Of a stretch of DNA of 5,921 nucleotides, positions 5,348 through 5,921 are shown piece by piece. Both the position numbers and the translations under genes were made by a program. Every line of letters starts with the position of its first letter. Positions within the stretch are counted from its first letter, which is position 1. Where the stretch lies: contig CATOKC010000171.1 of the NCBI GenBank assembly GCA_951800675.1, forward strand, positions 1 to 5,921. Reading direction: 5' to 3'. Source of the stretch: an uncultured Oscillibacter sp. (GTDB lineage: Bacteria; Bacillota_A; Clostridia; Oscillospirales; Oscillospiraceae). Below the pieces are notes generated by a model. That model did not search any database. It was not told the DNA's origin and saw only the letters and a program-made list of their open reading frames with translations.

Positions 5348-5374
5348 AAGGGCCGTCCTTGGAGGACGGCCCTT
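5348..5374 (-). terminator. Intrinsic terminator after the surface-protein gene
   Basis: A perfect 12-base-pair stem, AAGGGCCGTCCT and AGGACGGCCCTT, encloses a three-base loop. Read on the minus strand it is followed by CTTTCTC, so with the stem-end Ts the tail is CCCTTTCTTTCTC. It lies 18 bases after the stop codon of the surface protein and 44 bases before the DUF3852-like start, so it probably separates two transcription units or reduces read-through between them. Confidence 0.75.
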
Positions 5375-5391
5375 TAGCGCGGCTTTACCGC

Positions 5392-5921
5392 TTAGTAGCC
5401 GGTGCGGGGCAGGGGCTTGGAGGGCTTCACGGGCTTATAGACCGTGGTGACCCAGCGGTCTGTAGCCATAATCCACTGTTCGTTATGAACGCCTCCCACG
5501 TCCGCTTGGTTGACGAACTGGGCGCCACCCTTAAGCCAGGAGACTACATTGCAGTGAATCTGGGGCGCCTCCACCTGCCGGAAATTGGAGGGCACAATGC
5601 CAAAGACAAACATGACTTCCGTGACATATTCGCCGGAAGCCAGACCCAGTGCCGCGGGAGAAGCCGGCACGACGGAGTTTTTCATGGTGCTGACGTTGTC
5701 CGCAATAACCCGGTAGGTTTCCCCGCTGAGGTTCGTCCTGTAGACGATCTTGTAATTCCCCTGGACGTTATACGTCCCTGTGACGATCTTGTCCAACCGC
5801 AGAGCGGCGGGCAGGGTATCCCTCCAGTAGAAGGAGGAAAGCGCGGTGGTGGAATTGTTGGCGATGCCGGTGAAGTCATAGCGGATGGCCTGCCCAGGCA
5901 TGACCTGTGCGTAACCCCGCG
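5392..5921 (-). CDS. C-terminal part of an LPxTG-tailed surface or adhesin-like protein (cut by window end)
   Basis: The frame is open to the right edge; 176 codons are visible and the N-terminus lies outside. The ATG at 5901 is internal. The sequence has alternating beta-strand patterns such as AIRYDFTGIANNST, then FYWRDTLPAALRLDKI, typical of the DUF11-like/Cna-B-type Ig-fold repeats of Gram-positive surface proteins. A Pro/Lys-rich spacer (YKPVKPSKP) follows and the protein ends in LPRTGY. LPRTG fits the sortase LPxTG consensus, but only one residue follows it, so there is no hydrophobic anchor or positive tail. Surface or pilin-like proteins of this kind occur near the transfer genes of Tn1549-like elements, where they may aid mating-pair contact; that role is inference. 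A terminator follows directly. Confidence 0.7.
   Translation of the reverse strand, partial: RGYAQVMPGQAIRYDFTGIANNSTTALSSFYWRDTLPAALRLDKIVTGTYNVQGNYKIVYRTNLSGETYRVIADNVSTMKNSVVPASPAALGLASGEYVTEVMFVFGIVPSNFRQVEAPQIHCNVVSWLKGGAQFVNQADVGGVHNEQWIMATDRWVTTVYKPVKPSKPLPRTGY

Larger units (their letters stand above)
1..5921. mobile_element. Internal segment of a Tn1549/CTn-type integrative conjugative element
   Basis: The assignment rests on gene content and order. A TrbL/VirB6-like membrane protein, a DUF3852-like protein with a signal peptide, an LPxTG-tailed surface protein, a DUF4406-like protein and a C5 methyltransferase all lie head to tail on the minus strand. That combination is typical of Tn1549-like elements in Clostridia. 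No integrase, relaxase, VirB4 or VirD4 gene and no attachment site lies in the window, so the boundaries and the mobility of this copy cannot be judged. A decayed or hybrid element is possible, since one gene is frameshifted and one stretch between genes looks foreign. Confidence 0.72.

Overview
The window looks like the inside of an integrative and conjugative element (ICE) of the Tn1549/CTn type, from a GC-rich Clostridia-class Firmicute such as a gut Oscillospiraceae or Lachnospiraceae. The reasons are strong AGGAGG ribosome binding sites, high GC third codon positions, and a set of genes typical of these elements: a TrbL/VirB6-like membrane protein, a small DUF3852-like protein with a signal peptide, an LPxTG-tailed surface protein, a DUF4406-like protein and a C5 cytosine methyltransferase. 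No element ends, integrase or relaxase are present. Family names come from memory of the families, not from a search.

Almost everything is on the minus strand, so the minus-strand order runs from high to low coordinates. First is the C-terminal part of a surface protein (5392-5921, cut by the window edge), followed by a terminator hairpin (5348-5374). Next is the DUF3852-like small membrane protein (4963-5304), then an odd gene-poor stretch (4481-4962) containing a second terminator-like hairpin. After it come the TrbL/VirB6-like protein (3558-4475), the DUF4406-like protein (3185-3544), and a split, overlapping C5 methyltransferase (alpha part 2413-3188, beta part 1227-2876). The only plus-strand gene, tag (DNA-3-methyladenine glycosylase I, 713-1279), converges on the methyltransferase and overlaps its 3' end. 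On the far left, divergent from tag, are a tandem ribbon-helix-helix-like protein (214-537) and the start of an unidentified protein (1-230).

The most striking feature is the methyltransferase. Its catalytic half (motifs I, IV, VI and VIII) and its recognition half (variable region, motifs IX and X) are in two reading frames that share 464 bases. Both frames look like conserved protein across the shared segment, which suggests a split enzyme with an overprinted junction. The catalytic half also carries a one-base frameshift directly after the PCQD catalytic motif, so in this copy it is either dead or misread.

The right half supplies parts of the conjugation machinery and cell surface. The centre is a DNA-modification module (DUF4406-like plus methyltransferase) coupled by an ATGA overlap. 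The tag gene looks like later-arrived DNA-repair cargo with its own promoter.
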